Shown: positions 21,237 through 30,886, counted from the stretch's first letter. The stretch: DNA of 64,000 bases from Peptacetobacter hominis (GCF_006861675.1 NZ_SGJB01000010.1:29878-93877), one strand, 5' to 3'. The notes: generated from the letters alone by a model not told the origin. Numbers and translations: made by a program.

Positions 21237-22463
21237 TTATGCATTCATACCCGCAAGATATCCTGTCGAAAATGCAATCTGAAGATTAAATCCTCCTGTA
21301 TATGCATCCACATCTATTATCTCTCCCGCAAAGAAAAGACCCTGTACAATTTTTGATTCCATTGTACTTGAATTTATCTCTGATGTTTTTATTCCTCCTG
21401 AAGTTACAATTGCCTCTTCTATTGGTCTGTATCTTTTAACTGTAAGAGTCATATTTTTTATTGCTTTTACAAGATTTTTTCTTTCTTCTCTTGTTATTGA
21501 ATTTACCATGGTTTTTGGATTTATACCACTCAATTCAACAATAATAGGTATAAGCTTTGAAGGAAGTAAATCCTTTAGCGACTCGGAAAATCTTTTGTTT
21601 ATATACTTTTGAAAATCTCTTTGAATTCTTTTATCAAGCTTTTCATCATTTAATGCAGGCTTTAAATCGAGATTTATCTTGTAACTCTCTTTTGAAATAT
21701 CTTTCATTATACAACTTGCCGATTTTATTACCGGTCCATCTATACCATAATCATGAAATTCCATTTCACCAAAATCCTCATAAATTTTCTTGTTTCTTTT
21801 ATCATATACCGATATTGATATATTTCTCAGATTAAGTCCAGAAAGTCTTTCCGAGTAATTCTCAATAATTTCCATTCCTACAAGAGATGGTTTTATATCA
21901 ACAATAGTATGTCCCAGTTTCTTGGCTATTTTATATCCGTCTCCTGTCGATCCAGTTCTTTTGTAGCTTGCACCACCTGTAGCCAGTATTACTGAATCAG
22001 CATGTATTTCTTTTCCATTTTTAAGTACAACCGATTTTACATGGTTATCTTTTGTTTTTATTTCCTTTACAGATGTATCTGTCATTAATTTAATATTTTT
22101 GTGATTTATCATCCTGTACATGGCATCAACAACATCCATGGCTCTGTCACTCTCAGGAAAAACTCTGTTTCCTCTCTCTACCTTTAATTTTACACCATAT
22201 CTTTCAAATATATCCATAACATCTGTATTGGTAAATGTATAAAATGAGCTGTATAAAAATCTGTTATTTGTAGTAACATTTTCTATAAGTTCTTCAATTT
22301 CACATGCATTTGTTAAATTGCATCTTCCTTTACCTGTTATAAGAAGTTTTCTTCCAACTCTATTGTTTTTTTCTATTATTGTTACAAAATTTCCATTTTC
22401 AGCGGCCGAATACGCTGCCATCATACCAGCAGGACCGGCACCTATTACAACAATATTTTTCAT
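21237..22463 (-). CDS. BaiN/HI0933-family FAD-dependent oxidoreductase
   Basis: A 408-residue flavoprotein of the HI0933/YhiN/BaiN family. The dinucleotide-binding GAGPAGMMAAYSAAENG is at the N-terminus (about residues 6-22), RKLLITGKGRCNLTNAC follows, LATGGASYKRTGSTGDGY is in the middle, and the C-terminal EAIVTSGGIKTSEI and FFAGEIIDVDAYTGGFN motifs are typical. Most members have no defined substrate; BaiN acts on bile acid intermediates, but that cannot be inferred here. I chose the ATG after GGTGGAGG rather than the GTG lying inside that site. The gene directly follows the PAP2 gene. Confidence 0.9.
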   Translation of the reverse strand: MKNIVVIGAGPAGMMAAYSAAENGNFVTIIEKNNRVGRKLLITGKGRCNLTNACEIEELIENVTTNNRFLYSSFYTFTNTDVMDIFERYGVKLKVERGNRVFPESDRAMDVVDAMYRMINHKNIKLMTDTSVKEIKTKDNHVKSVVLKNGKEIHADSVILATGGASYKRTGSTGDGYKIAKKLGHTIVDIKPSLVGMEIIENYSERLSGLNLRNISISVYDKRNKKIYEDFGEMEFHDYGIDGPVIKSASCIMKDISKESYKINLDLKPALNDEKLDKRIQRDFQKYINKRFSESLKDLLPSKLIPIIVELSGINPKTMVNSITREERKNLVKAIKNMTLTVKRYRPIEEAIVTSGGIKTSEINSSTMESKIVQGLFFAGEIIDVDAYTGGFNLQIAFSTGYLAGMNA

Positions 22464-22475
22464 TTTTTCCTCCAC

Positions 22476-23402
22476 CTATATTCCCATTTTCACGAATATC
22501 GCAGGAACTACAGCGGTTCCCCAGAAAACAGTTATCATGTATCTTATAAAATATACCATATTTTTTATAAATTCTGATTCACTATGAACAACCGGTGCCG
22601 AAATATATTTCAATCCTATATATACTGCTCCAAGGCTTACAATACCTATTATGTATCTTTTTATATAGTTTCCAATATCTGATTTTGGATTGTATCCTTT
22701 TGTTTTTCTTTTTTCTTCAATAGTTTTAAATCCAATAAACTTTGTTTCAACAATATAGCCCATGGTTGCGCCAAAAGAGGCTCCGAATATTCTCGTATAT
22801 TCTGTCCCTTTATTTAAAGCAAGTCCAATTACCATAACAATTATAACAATATATAAAATATTGAAATTATGTTTTTTCTCAGAAGAATCTATTATACTTA
22901 TAGATATTGCTGAACCTATCAATCCAAAAATTGCACCCGCTATTACATCTGTTGGCCAATGTACACCGAGATATAACCTTGATAAAGCCACTGCTATCGT
23001 CATAACAAAGGCTACAGCATAGATCCATTTTTTTCTTATGCAGATTGCAAGAGATGACCATAAAGACGATGCATTCTGCGTATGCCCGCTTGGAAAAGAA
23101 TACCCTGTAGCTGTCCTCTCTCTAATCGATTCTATTCCATACTTTCCAATAGGTCTCTCTATTCTAAAAAAATCCTTTACAAAAACGTTCATTGCCATGT
23201 TTAAAAGTAATGAATATATTAATCTTATACCATACCTTTTACTTATACACCAGTAAAGAACTGTCGATATCAAAACTGCTAATATTCCTTCAGCAGTTAT
23301 TGTTATCGGAATAAAAACACCATTTAAAAAAGGCGTTCTTATAGACTGAAAAAACAGTAATATCTGTGCCTGCTGAAGTTCTATAGCTGAAAAAATATTC
23401 AT
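22476..23402 (-). CDS. PAP2-superfamily membrane phosphatase
   Basis: A 308-residue protein with about seven membrane segments. The three phosphatase motifs are visible: KDFFRIERP (C1), PSGHTQNA (C2) and SRLYLGVHWPTDV (C3), with the catalytic histidine in the last. Bacterial PAP2 proteins dephosphorylate lipid phosphates such as undecaprenyl diphosphate or phosphatidylglycerol phosphate; the length with a long C-terminal membrane half is like that of Clostridial members. I chose the ATG seven bases after GGAGG instead of the TTG eight codons upstream. It overlaps nothing and is 12 bases upstream of the flavoprotein start. Confidence 0.9.
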   Translation of the reverse strand: MNIFSAIELQQAQILLFFQSIRTPFLNGVFIPITITAEGILAVLISTVLYWCISKRYGIRLIYSLLLNMAMNVFVKDFFRIERPIGKYGIESIRERTATGYSFPSGHTQNASSLWSSLAICIRKKWIYAVAFVMTIAVALSRLYLGVHWPTDVIAGAIFGLIGSAISISIIDSSEKKHNFNILYIVIIVMVIGLALNKGTEYTRIFGASFGATMGYIVETKFIGFKTIEEKRKTKGYNPKSDIGNYIKRYIIGIVSLGAVYIGLKYISAPVVHSESEFIKNMVYFIRYMITVFWGTAVVPAIFVKMGI

Positions 23403-23428
23403 ATTTATCCTCCATCCAAAACTCAAAT

Positions 23429-23453
23429 ATAGCCTGCTTTTAAAGCAGGCTAT
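23429..23453 (-). terminator. Hairpin after hpt
   Basis: ATAGCCTGC and GCAGGCTAT flank a seven-base loop. It lies 20 bases past the hpt stop. The U-run on the minus strand is weak (TATTTG), so termination may be partial, with read-through to the PAP2 gene. Confidence 0.6.
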
Positions 23454-23472
23454 TACATTTTTTATTTATAAT

Positions 23473-23997
23473 TTATACGTCTTCAACTATACCTATATAT
23501 GGAAGATTTCTGTATTTTTCAGCATAATCTATTCCATATCCAACTATAAATTTATCTTCTATTTCAAATCCTATATAATCCACATCAACCTCTGTAACTC
23601 TTCTACTTGGCTTATCAAGAAGAGTACAAAGTTTTAGGCTCTTAGGCTCTCTTATTTTCAGTTCCTTTACAAGATTTGATAATGTTCTTCCTGAATCTAT
23701 TATATCTTCTACTATAAGAACATTTTTTCCATGTATATCAGTATCAAGATCTTTCAGTATTTTTACTGTACCAGAAGATTCTGTTCCACTTCCATAACTT
23801 GATACACTCATAAAATCAATTCTTACATCAAGGTCTATTTCTCTTATAAGGTCACATGTAAACATATTTGCACCTTTTAAAATACCTACAACTAGAATTT
23901 CTTCTCCTTTGTAGTCGTTTTCAATCTGTTTTCCAAGCTCTTTTACTCTGTTTCTGATTTCTTCTGCAGAAAACATTTTGCCTGTTATTTTATACAT
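23473..23997 (-). CDS. hpt: Hypoxanthine phosphoribosyltransferase
   Basis: A 174-residue purine salvage enzyme that makes IMP or GMP from hypoxanthine or guanine and PRPP. The PRPP-binding motif VLIVEDIIDSGRTLSNL is at about residues 92-108, with VGILKGANMFTCDL before it and DKFIVGYGIDYAEKYRNLP near the end. The length is standard. In C. difficile-like genomes hpt usually sits next to tilS and ftsH; here its neighbours are a PAP2 gene and an HD-domain gene. Confidence 0.95.
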   Translation of the reverse strand: MYKITGKMFSAEEIRNRVKELGKQIENDYKGEEILVVGILKGANMFTCDLIREIDLDVRIDFMSVSSYGSGTESSGTVKILKDLDTDIHGKNVLIVEDIIDSGRTLSNLVKELKIREPKSLKLCTLLDKPSRRVTEVDVDYIGFEIEDKFIVGYGIDYAEKYRNLPYIGIVEDV

Positions 23998-24111
23998 AAA
24001 AACTCTCCTTATCCACTTGATTATTTAATATATTTTATATCTATTTAATGATTATACTCTAAAATCACATTTATTTTCAACTCTTTAGACATATATAATC
24101 CTATAATATAT

Positions 24112-24141
24112 AAAAAAGAGCGCAAAAGCGCTCTTTTTTAT
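24112..24141 (-). terminator. Terminator of the HD-domain gene
   Basis: A perfect stem AAAAAAGAGCGC-AAAA-GCGCTCTTTTTT, overlapping the last codons of the HD-domain gene and followed by a strong U-run on the minus strand. Confidence 0.88.
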
Positions 24142-24704
24142 ATATCCATTTTATCTGTAAGAGATTTCATTGCATCTATAGTTCTCTGCATAAGTTCATC
24201 AAGTTCCCATCCAAGATTTTCAGCACCCTGTCTTATAGTATCTCTTGAACATCCTGCTGCAAATTTAGGAGTTTTGAATTTTTTCTTCACTGATTTAAGT
24301 TCAAGATCTGATACACTCTTTGATGGTCTCATTATCGCAACAGCTCCTATAAGACCTGTTAATTCGTCTGTAGCAAAAAGGATTTTTTCCATTATATGTT
24401 CTGGTGCTGTATTTGCTCCTTCACATATACCATATGCATGACTTATTACACCATGTATTATATCTTCATCTATATCATTTTCCTTCAGTATATCAACTGC
24501 TTTTACACAGTGTTCCTCAGGATACAGCTCAAAGTCTATATCATGAAGAAGTCCGACAACCGCCCAGAACTCCTCATTTTCCGGATCATATTCTTTTGCA
24601 AAATATCTCATTACTCCTGATACAACTTCCGCATGTCTTATATGGAAGTCTTCTTTATTGTACTTTTTAAGTATTTCAAATGCCTGTTCATATGAAGGTC
24701 TCAT
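24138..24704 (-). CDS. HD-domain phosphohydrolase-like protein
   Basis: A 188-residue HD-superfamily protein. The metal-binding residues are in FHIRHAEVVSGVM (H near residue 22), GLLHDIDFELYPEEH (HD about 52-53) and the conserved HAYG and DELTGLI further on. The family includes nucleotide phosphohydrolases and stress-related enzymes; the substrate cannot be told from sequence. I chose the ATG seven bases after AGGGG; the ATG two codons earlier directly follows that site. It lies alone between hpt and a divergent plus-strand pair. Confidence 0.85.
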   Translation of the reverse strand: MRPSYEQAFEILKKYNKEDFHIRHAEVVSGVMRYFAKEYDPENEEFWAVVGLLHDIDFELYPEEHCVKAVDILKENDIDEDIIHGVISHAYGICEGANTAPEHIMEKILFATDELTGLIGAVAIMRPSKSVSDLELKSVKKKFKTPKFAAGCSRDTIRQGAENLGWELDELMQRTIDAMKSLTDKMDI

Positions 24705-24889
24705 CTGCATCCCCTCTTTTCATATATTTATTCTTTTTGGTTGACCTTATGTTCTTATATTACTATATATTTTTTGATTAATCAATGTTTTTATAATTTT
24801 CTGATTTATTTTTAATATTCATCGCACTTAATTTATATTTTCTTTGTGTTATAATATTGATATCTAAAAAATATAGAGAGGTGTATATT

Positions 24890-25147
24890 ATGAATGAAAT
24901 ATATAGAGCTATCGAGGAAAAAATAAAAGCTTCTGGATATAGCGGTACTTTTACAGGCGAAGAAGTATATAATGATATATGTGATGAAATAGAAGACAAG
25001 GAAAATGGAACATATCTTCTTCTTTCAAAGAAGGAAAATGGTGATACTTTTACATATAATGTATCAATTTTTGACGATGATTTTAATCTTTCTATTCTTA
25101 AAATAAATAGTGGAGAAGATGAATTCATAATAAATTTTGATGAGTAA
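24890..25147 (+). CDS. Hypothetical protein, 85 residues
   Basis: I do not recognise this small acidic protein. It is predicted soluble with mixed helix and strand and no cysteines apart from one (YNDICDEIED). It starts at the ATG after AGAGAGGTG. Its stop is followed three bases later by the ribosome binding site of the CobD-like gene, so the two form an operon. A TATAAT box lies at 24850-24855. No functional inference is possible beyond the operon link. Confidence 0.7.
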   Translation: MNEIYRAIEEKIKASGYSGTFTGEEVYNDICDEIEDKENGTYLLLSKKENGDTFTYNVSIFDDDFNLSILKINSGEDEFIINFDE

Positions 25148-25163
25148 TACAAGGAGGCAAACA

Positions 25164-26237
25164 ATGAGCGTTAATCATGGGGCAAATCTGTATCAGCTTT
25201 CACAGAAGTACGGATTTTCTAAAGATGAGTTTATGGACTTCAGTTCAAATATAAATCCTTTTGGTTCTTCTGAAAAGGCAAGAAATTATATATCTGAGCA
25301 TATGGATATGGTTTCAATGTATCCAGATCCTGAATACATAGAATTAAAACAGTCAATTTCAAAGTATTGTGGATGCAACGAGGATAATATTATCCTTGGA
25401 AGTGGAGCAACTGAACTTATATCATCTTTTATTGAAACAGTAAATCCAGAATCTGCTCTTCTTTTATCTCCTGCATACTCAGAGTATGAAAAAGAACTTA
25501 AGAAAATTAATTGTTCTATAGACAGATATTATGCCAAAGAAGAGAATAATTTTAAAGTAGATGCAGACGATTTAATAAATAGAGTTAATTCAATGAATCA
25601 TTCACTGATAGTAATATGTAATCCATGTAATCCTACAGGATTTGCATTTACATCTTCAGAAATAAAACATATTTCAGAATCTACAAATGCATGGATAATG
25701 GTAGATGAAACATATGTAGAATTTGCGGATAAATCAATCTTTTCTTCCGCGTCAGTTACTGATTCATGCAATAGACTTTTTGTTATACGAGGAACATCCA
25801 AATTTTTCTCTACGCCAGGCATCAGACTTGGATATGGACTTTCATCAGATTCCGGTATAAAATATTCGATACTTAAACATATAGATCTTTGGAATATAAA
25901 TATAATTGCTTCAAAAATGGGAGAAATTATGTTTGTAGATGATGAATTTATTGATTCAACTGTAAAACATATGTCTTCTGAAAGAGACTATTTATTTTCT
26001 GCACTTTCATCTATAGAATCTGTAAAAATTTATCCTTCTTATGGAAATTTCATACTTTGCAGGATAAAAGATAAATCAATGACTGCTGCAGAACTTAGAG
26101 AAAAACTTATTCCTCACAAAATTATAATCAGAGACTGTAATTCATTTGACGGTCTTGACGAATATTATTTCAGAGTATGTATACTCAAACCAGAGGAAAA
26201 CAGGCTTCTTATAAAACAGCTTTCTGAAATACTATAA
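25164..26237 (+). CDS. CobD-like / class I-II aminotransferase
   Basis: A 357-residue PLP enzyme, fold type I. HGANLYQLSQKYGFSKDEFMDFSSNINPFG at the N-terminus (key parts HGAN and DFSSNINPFG) resembles L-threonine-O-3-phosphate decarboxylase (CobD) more than histidinol-phosphate aminotransferase. The PLP lysine is in RGTSKFFSTPGIRLGYG (about residue 225), and NPCNPTGFAF carries the conserved asparagine. CobD would make aminopropanol phosphate for cobalamin, but no other cobalamin gene is present, so a HisC-like or orphan decarboxylase role cannot be excluded. It starts at the ATG after AAGGAGG and follows the 85-residue gene. Confidence 0.82.
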   Translation: MSVNHGANLYQLSQKYGFSKDEFMDFSSNINPFGSSEKARNYISEHMDMVSMYPDPEYIELKQSISKYCGCNEDNIILGSGATELISSFIETVNPESALLLSPAYSEYEKELKKINCSIDRYYAKEENNFKVDADDLINRVNSMNHSLIVICNPCNPTGFAFTSSEIKHISESTNAWIMVDETYVEFADKSIFSSASVTDSCNRLFVIRGTSKFFSTPGIRLGYGLSSDSGIKYSILKHIDLWNINIIASKMGEIMFVDDEFIDSTVKHMSSERDYLFSALSSIESVKIYPSYGNFILCRIKDKSMTAAELREKLIPHKIIIRDCNSFDGLDEYYFRVCILKPEENRLLIKQLSEIL

Positions 26238-26249
26238 AACTTTAGAATA

Positions 26250-26284
26250 AAAAAAGAGAAGATAGATTATCTTCTCTTTTTTTA
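26250..26284. terminator. Bidirectional terminator between the CobD-like gene and the histidine kinase
   Basis: AAAAAAGAGAAGATA and TATCTTCTCTTTTTT form a stem with A and T runs at its ends, between two converging genes. Confidence 0.88.
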
Positions 26285-26289
26285 TCAAA

Positions 26290-27579
26290 TTATAATTTTC
26301 TTTCTATAGGAAGTTTAACTGTAAATGTTGAACCTTCATTAACCTTACTTTCAACATTTATAGTTCCCTGAAGATGAATTACTATATGTTTAACTATAGC
26401 AAGTCCAAGCCCTGTTCCTCCTATTTCTCGACTTCTTGCCTTATCTACCCTGTAGAAACGTTCAAAAATTCTATCTATATCTTCTTCTGGTATTCCCATT
26501 CCATTATCTTTGACCTTTATGACAATATTTCCACCATCCTTGAATATAGATACATTAACTTTTCCATCCGATGGAGTATATTTTACTGCATTATCGACAA
26601 GGTTAAGCATTATTTGTTTTATATAATCTCTATTTGCAGATATTGAAATATCATCACTACTGCATTCACAGAATATAGATATATTTTTTGTATCAGCATT
26701 ATTTTTGACCATAGCCTCAACTCTTTTGTATACATCATATATATTTACGACTTCTTCATTTGAGCTCTGCTCTTCATTCTCAATAAATGAAAGTGTAAGT
26801 ATATCATTTATAAGTCTTCTAAGTCTATTGGCTTCTCCATCAATTATATCAAGAAATCTTTTTCTTGTTTCAGGCTCCATATCTTCATTCATTTTAAGAG
26901 TTTCCGCAAATCCACTTATAGATGTCAGTGGTGTTTTAAGTTCATGACTTACATTGGCCACAAAATCACTTCTCATATTTTCAAGCCTTACTCTCTCTGT
27001 TATATCTTCTATATTAACTATAGATCCTATTATTATACTTTTATTGTTCTGAAGATAAACAGGATCCAGTTTTATGCTGCAGAATCTATATCCTTCCAGC
27101 TTTATTTCTTTTTTCTTGTGTTCTTTTGAACCCATAAATTTTATTATCTGTTTCAGAATTTTTTCATTCTTTACAGCAAAATTTATATTTCTGCCCTCTA
27201 CCTTTACATCATCCGGGCATTCTATTATTCTCTTTGCCTCATTATTGATAAGAAGTATATTCCCTTCAACATCTATAGCTATTATACCATGTGATATACT
27301 TTTCAGTATCGATCTTAGCTGCATATTTTTGTATTCGACTTCTTCAAATGTTTTATATTTGTCCTTAAGCATTTTATTGTAGTTTCTGGCAAATTCACCC
27401 ATGTCTCCATTTGCATGCATGTGTACTCTGGCATGCATTTCATTGTTGCTGGCTCTTTTTGACACATCTACAAATTCTTTAAAATATTTTCTAAGATTAA
27501 TTGCATATCTCGCAGATATAATAGCCACTATTACAGCAATCAGAGTTATTATCATCTCTAAATCAAAAACTTTTTCCAA
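26290..27579 (-). CDS. PhoR-type sensor histidine kinase
   Basis: A 429-residue membrane sensor. It has one N-terminal membrane segment (about residues 7-27), a short HAMP-like linker, a PAS domain (about 85-195), the HisKA dimerisation domain with NVSHELKTPLTS (phospho-accepting His near 212) and a HATPase domain with LVDNAVKYTP (N), DNGMGIP (G1), FERFYRVDK (F) and GTGLGLAIVK (G2). The lack of a large extracellular domain suggests membrane- or PAS-sensed signals. The likely start is TTG seven bases after AGGGGG. It pairs with the response regulator 17 bases upstream, PhoP/PhoR or WalK style. Confidence 0.94.
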   Translation of the reverse strand: MEKVFDLEMIITLIAVIVAIISARYAINLRKYFKEFVDVSKRASNNEMHARVHMHANGDMGEFARNYNKMLKDKYKTFEEVEYKNMQLRSILKSISHGIIAIDVEGNILLINNEAKRIIECPDDVKVEGRNINFAVKNEKILKQIIKFMGSKEHKKKEIKLEGYRFCSIKLDPVYLQNNKSIIIGSIVNIEDITERVRLENMRSDFVANVSHELKTPLTSISGFAETLKMNEDMEPETRKRFLDIIDGEANRLRRLINDILTLSFIENEEQSSNEEVVNIYDVYKRVEAMVKNNADTKNISIFCECSSDDISISANRDYIKQIMLNLVDNAVKYTPSDGKVNVSIFKDGGNIVIKVKDNGMGIPEEDIDRIFERFYRVDKARSREIGGTGLGLAIVKHIVIHLQGTINVESKVNEGSTFTVKLPIERKL

Positions 27580-27596
27580 GTATATTCCCCCTGATT

Positions 27597-28289
27597 TTAT
27601 AAGTCTATTTTGTATCCTACACCTCTTATAGTTTCAATATATTTATCATGCGCTCCGGCTTCTTCTAGTTTCTTTCTCAAATATCTTATATGAACATCCA
27701 CAGTTCTGGTTTCTCCGTAATATTCATATCCCCATATTTCATCAAGAAGGAAATTTCTTGAAAGAACCTTTCCTTTATTCTGAAGAAGCAATCTTAAAAG
27801 TTCAAATTCTTTTAGTGTAAGATCCACTTTTGAGTCATCAAGTGTAACTTCATGTTTAGAAAGGTTAAGCTTTAACTTTCCTGCAGAAAGTATCTCTCCT
27901 TCACCTTTTGAAAGAATACTATATCTTCTCATTACAGATGTTATCCTTGCAAGAAGCTCCTTTATGCTGAATGGTTTTGTTATATAGTCATCTGCACCGA
28001 CTTCAAGACCTTCAACTTTATCACTTTCCATGTTTTTAGCAGTAAGCATTATAACAGGTATATTTCTCATATCTGAATCCTGTCTTAATTTTTTCAGTAC
28101 TTCTATTCCACTTATATTAGGAAGCATCCAGTCCAGAAGTATAAGATCCGGTTTTTCTTCCTTTGCCTTTATAAAACCATCAAATCCATCATATGAGCAC
28201 AATGCTTCATATCCAGCAGTTTCAAGATTGAACTTTAGAAGCTCAACTATATGCACCTCATCATCTATTATAAGAACTTTTTCTTTCAT
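27597..28289 (-). CDS. OmpR/PhoP-family response regulator
   Basis: A 230-residue two-component regulator. The receiver domain (about residues 4-115) has IIDDE, the phospho-acceptor Asp in LILLDWMLP (near 53), the conserved T in VIMLTAKN and K in YITKPFSIKELLAR. The winged-helix DNA-binding domain follows (about 130-228), with the typical GYEYYGETRTVDVHIRYLRKKLE; its key part is RTVDVHIRYLRKKL. I chose the ATG after GAGGTG; a GTG three codons earlier lies in that site. It forms an operon with the kinase, and upstream with pgeF and nrdR. Confidence 0.95.
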   Translation of the reverse strand: MKEKVLIIDDEVHIVELLKFNLETAGYEALCSYDGFDGFIKAKEEKPDLILLDWMLPNISGIEVLKKLRQDSDMRNIPVIMLTAKNMESDKVEGLEVGADDYITKPFSIKELLARITSVMRRYSILSKGEGEILSAGKLKLNLSKHEVTLDDSKVDLTLKEFELLRLLLQNKGKVLSRNFLLDEIWGYEYYGETRTVDVHIRYLRKKLEEAGAHDKYIETIRGVGYKIDL

Positions 28290-28302
28290 ATTTAACACCT
28301 CA

Positions 28303-29019
28303 TTACTCTTTTATCTCTATTATTGTACCTATCCTCTTTGATGTGGCATTATCTTTTCTATATGAAAAGAAGATATCATTTTTGCATGATGTGCATAATT
28401 CCATACATTCTATATTTGAAGATGGTATTCCGCACTCCTCAAGTATAAACTGATTAATCTTCCATAAATCAAGATAATACCTGTCTTTTTTAATTATATA
28501 AAATTTCAAGTCTTCTTTTGTAATAATTGTGTTAAATTTATCTATAAGTTCCTTTGATACCTCATAGCAACATGGTCCTATTGAGGGACCGATTATACAT
28601 TTCATATCTTTTGTACTGCATCCGTATTCATTTTGCATTATGTTTACAGCATTGGCAGTTATCTTTTCATATGTGCCTCTCCATCCTGCATGTATATTGG
28701 CAACAACTCCTTTTACAGTATCTATAATTACGACTGGTACACAATCAGCAGTATATATCATAAGAGGAATCCCCTTAAGAGAAGTTACCATTCCATCGCC
28801 TTCCCTGCCTGGGATATCGTCTACACTACTAATATTATGCACAATTGAAGAATGTATCTGTTTACAGTCTTTTAGGTTAGCAATATTTATATTGTATTTA
28901 TTCGATACATCTTTGATATCATTAATATTTTTTGCATCATATTTTCTTGTTGTAATAACAATATGAGCGTATCTTCCATCTGAAAAATTTATCTTTTTTT
29001 CAATACATTCTACACACAT
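28303..29019 (-). CDS. pgeF: Peptidoglycan editing factor PgeF (YfiH/laccase-domain)
   Basis: A 238-residue PgeF-family protein; in E. coli it removes wrongly incorporated L-Ser from UDP-MurNAc, keeping wall precursors correct. The metal-binding motifs are visible: GDGMVTS, TADCVPVVI (Cys), NIHAGWRGT (His) and IGPSIGPCCYEV. The ATG nine bases after AAAGG, one base beyond the nrdR stop, is the better start; another ATG is three codons upstream. It lies between nrdR and the response regulator, 13 bases from the latter. Confidence 0.92.
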   Translation of the reverse strand: MCVECIEKKINFSDGRYAHIVITTRKYDAKNINDIKDVSNKYNINIANLKDCKQIHSSIVHNISSVDDIPGREGDGMVTSLKGIPLMIYTADCVPVVIIDTVKGVVANIHAGWRGTYEKITANAVNIMQNEYGCSTKDMKCIIGPSIGPCCYEVSKELIDKFNTIITKEDLKFYIIKKDRYYLDLWKINQFILEECGIPSSNIECMELCTSCKNDIFFSYRKDNATSKRIGTIIEIKE

Positions 29020-29020
29020 A

Positions 29021-29479
29021 TTAATCATCCTTTTCTGTAATTATATTCTGAAGTTCACTTACAAAAGTACTCCGGTCTTTAAACTGTCTATAAACAGAAG
29101 CAAATCTTATATAAGCTACTTCATCAAGCTCTTTAAGTCCATCCATTACCATTTCTCCGATTACTTTTGATTCTACTTCACCTGAATATTTACTTTTTAT
29201 ATTTATTTCTATATCATGGACAAGTTTTTCTATATCTTCATTTGAAACAGGTCTTTTTTCACAGGCTTTTATTATGCCGTATTTTATCTTTCCTCTATCA
29301 AAAATCTCTCTATTGCTGTCTTTTTTTATAACCATTAATGGAGCCATTTCTATTTTTTCATATGTTGTAAATCTTCTTTTACACTGTTCGCATTCTCTTC
29401 TCCTTCTTATTGAACTTGAGTCTGAATGTCTTGAATCTATAACTTTTGATTCTCTATGCCCGCAGAATGGACACTGCAT
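29021..29479 (-). CDS. nrdR: Transcriptional repressor NrdR
   Basis: A 152-residue repressor of ribonucleotide reductase genes. The N-terminal zinc ribbon is CPFCGHRESKVIDSR...CEQCKRRFTTYE (C3, C6, C31, C34), followed by the ATP-cone domain (about residues 47-140), with VIKKDSNREIFDRGKI and EVAYIRFASVYRQFKD. NrdR binds dATP or ATP and represses nrd promoters through NrdR boxes; none were sought here beyond this window. It follows ftsZ, with a terminator between, as in related genomes, and pgeF follows one base after its stop. Confidence 0.96.
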   Translation of the reverse strand: MQCPFCGHRESKVIDSRHSDSSSIRRRRECEQCKRRFTTYEKIEMAPLMVIKKDSNREIFDRGKIKYGIIKACEKRPVSNEDIEKLVHDIEINIKSKYSGEVESKVIGEMVMDGLKELDEVAYIRFASVYRQFKDRSTFVSELQNIITEKDD

Positions 29480-29552
29480 AAAATCACCACCTTTTCTTTT
29501 TATAGGTATTTATATATTATCACCAAATCTTTATTTGTCAAGCTATATGCAT

Positions 29553-29580
29553 AAAAAAACCGGCACTGTAAAATGCCGGT
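29553..29580 (-). terminator. Rho-independent terminator of ftsZ
   Basis: On the minus strand ACCGGCA, an eight-base loop and TGCCGGT are followed by a run of seven U, nine bases after the ftsZ stop. Confidence 0.88.
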
Positions 29581-29589
29581 AAGTTTAAA

Positions 29590-30735
29590 TTATCTTTTTC
29601 TTCTTTTTAATATAAATTCTGGTATTTCCATATCAATATCTTTCTGAACATTTGCAGAATCATCTACATCATCAGATATAGGTAAAACCGGTTCAGCTAC
29701 TGTTTCTTCAGAAACTGGCTTAGAATCAGATTCTAACTCTTGTTTAAGTATTCTTTCTGTTTCCTTCGCTTTTTTCTGCATATTCTCATCAAATCCAGTG
29801 GCGATTACTGTTACTGTAACCTCATCCCCAAGTTCTTCCTTAACGTTTGCTCCAAATATAAGATCAACTTCCTCATGACATGATTCATATATTATACTTG
29901 CAGCTTCATTTATTTCCATAAGACTTAAATCAAGTCCACCAGATATATTAAGTATTACACCTCTGGCTCCTACTATAGAAGTTTCCAGAAGTGGTGATTC
30001 TATAGCCTGTTTTACAGCCTCTATAGCCTTATTATCACCTTTTGCACTACCTATACCTATATGAGCTATACCCTTATCTCCCATTATTCTCTTAACATCT
30101 GCAAAATCCAGGTTTATTATTCCTGGTACTTTTATAAGTTCTGATACAGACTGTATAGCCTGTCTTAAAACATCATCAGCTATAGAGAATGCTTTTAACA
30201 TGGACGTATTTTTCTGAACAATCTGAAGCAGTCTATCATTTGGTATAGTTATAAGAGTGTCAACTTTGTGTTTTAACTCTTCTATACCATCTTCAGCCTG
30301 TTTCATTCTCTTCTTACCTTCAAAGGTAAATGGCTTAGTTACAACCCCTACTGTAAGTTTTCCCATTTCTTTTGCCGTCTGAGCTATTACAGGAGCTGCA
30401 CCAGTTCCTGTTCCACCGCCCATTCCGGCTGTTATAAATACCATTTCCGAATCTTCTATAAGTTTTATTATTTCATTTTTACTTTCTTCAGCAGCTTTTC
30501 TTCCTACATCTGGATCAGCACCTGCACCAAGACCTCTTGTAAGTTTTTCACCTATCTGTACTTTTGTTTCTGCTTTTGATCTTGCAAGAGCCTGTTTATC
30601 AGTGTTGACAGATATAAAATCAACTCCATTGATTTTTGCATCGACCATTCCATCAACAGCATTACTTCCGCCGCCACCGACACCGATAACTTTTATTTTG
30701 ACCCATTCTTCTAATTCAACGTCAAAACTTATCAT
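29590..30735 (-). CDS. ftsZ: Cell division protein FtsZ
   Basis: A 381-residue tubulin-like GTPase forming the Z-ring. Motifs: [15 protein letters not shown] (about residues 16-30), [10 protein letters not shown] tubulin signature (about 108-117), NIDFAD or NLDFADVK in the T7 loop, and GIGSAKGDN. The C-terminal end, [16 protein letters not shown], is the conserved partner-binding tail followed by a basic cluster. The start ATG is well placed after AAAGGAGG and gives a ten-residue N-terminal lead. In this window no ftsA or ftsQ is upstream; murG is, with a separate ftsZ promoter between. Confidence 0.98.
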   Translation of the reverse strand: MISFDVELEEWVKIKVIGVGGGGSNAVDGMVDAKINGVDFISVNTDKQALARSKAETKVQIGEKLTRGLGAGADPDVGRKAAEESKNEIIKLIEDSEMVFITAGMGGGTGTGAAPVIAQTAKEMGKLTVGVVTKPFTFEGKKRMKQAEDGIEELKHKVDTLITIPNDRLLQIVQKNTSMLKAFSIADDVLRQAIQSVSELIKVPGIINLDFADVKRIMGDKGIAHIGIGSAKGDNKAIEAVKQAIESPLLETSIVGARGVILNISGGLDLSLMEINEAASIIYESCHEEVDLIFGANVKEELGDEVTVTVIATGFDENMQKKAKETERILKQELESDSKPVSEETVAEPVLPISDDVDDSANVQKDIDMEIPEFILKRRKR

Positions 30736-30857
30736 CTGTAAACCTCCTTTTGCATATAATTTTAATCGTTAATATTGTTTTTCAAGTCACATATCAAAAT
30801 ATATATTACATGCTTTACCGATTATTTTCATTCTAATATACTAGACACCATACTATC

Positions 30858-30886
30858 ATTATATTTCTAAAAGCGAACAGTTTCAA
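30858..30886 (-). promoter_or_regulatory. Promoter of ftsZ
   Basis: Minus-strand TTGAAA (30886-30881) and TATAAT (30863-30858) with a 17-base spacer lie about 120 bases upstream of the ftsZ start. They suggest ftsZ is transcribed on its own as well as, or instead of, from the mur genes. Confidence 0.72.
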
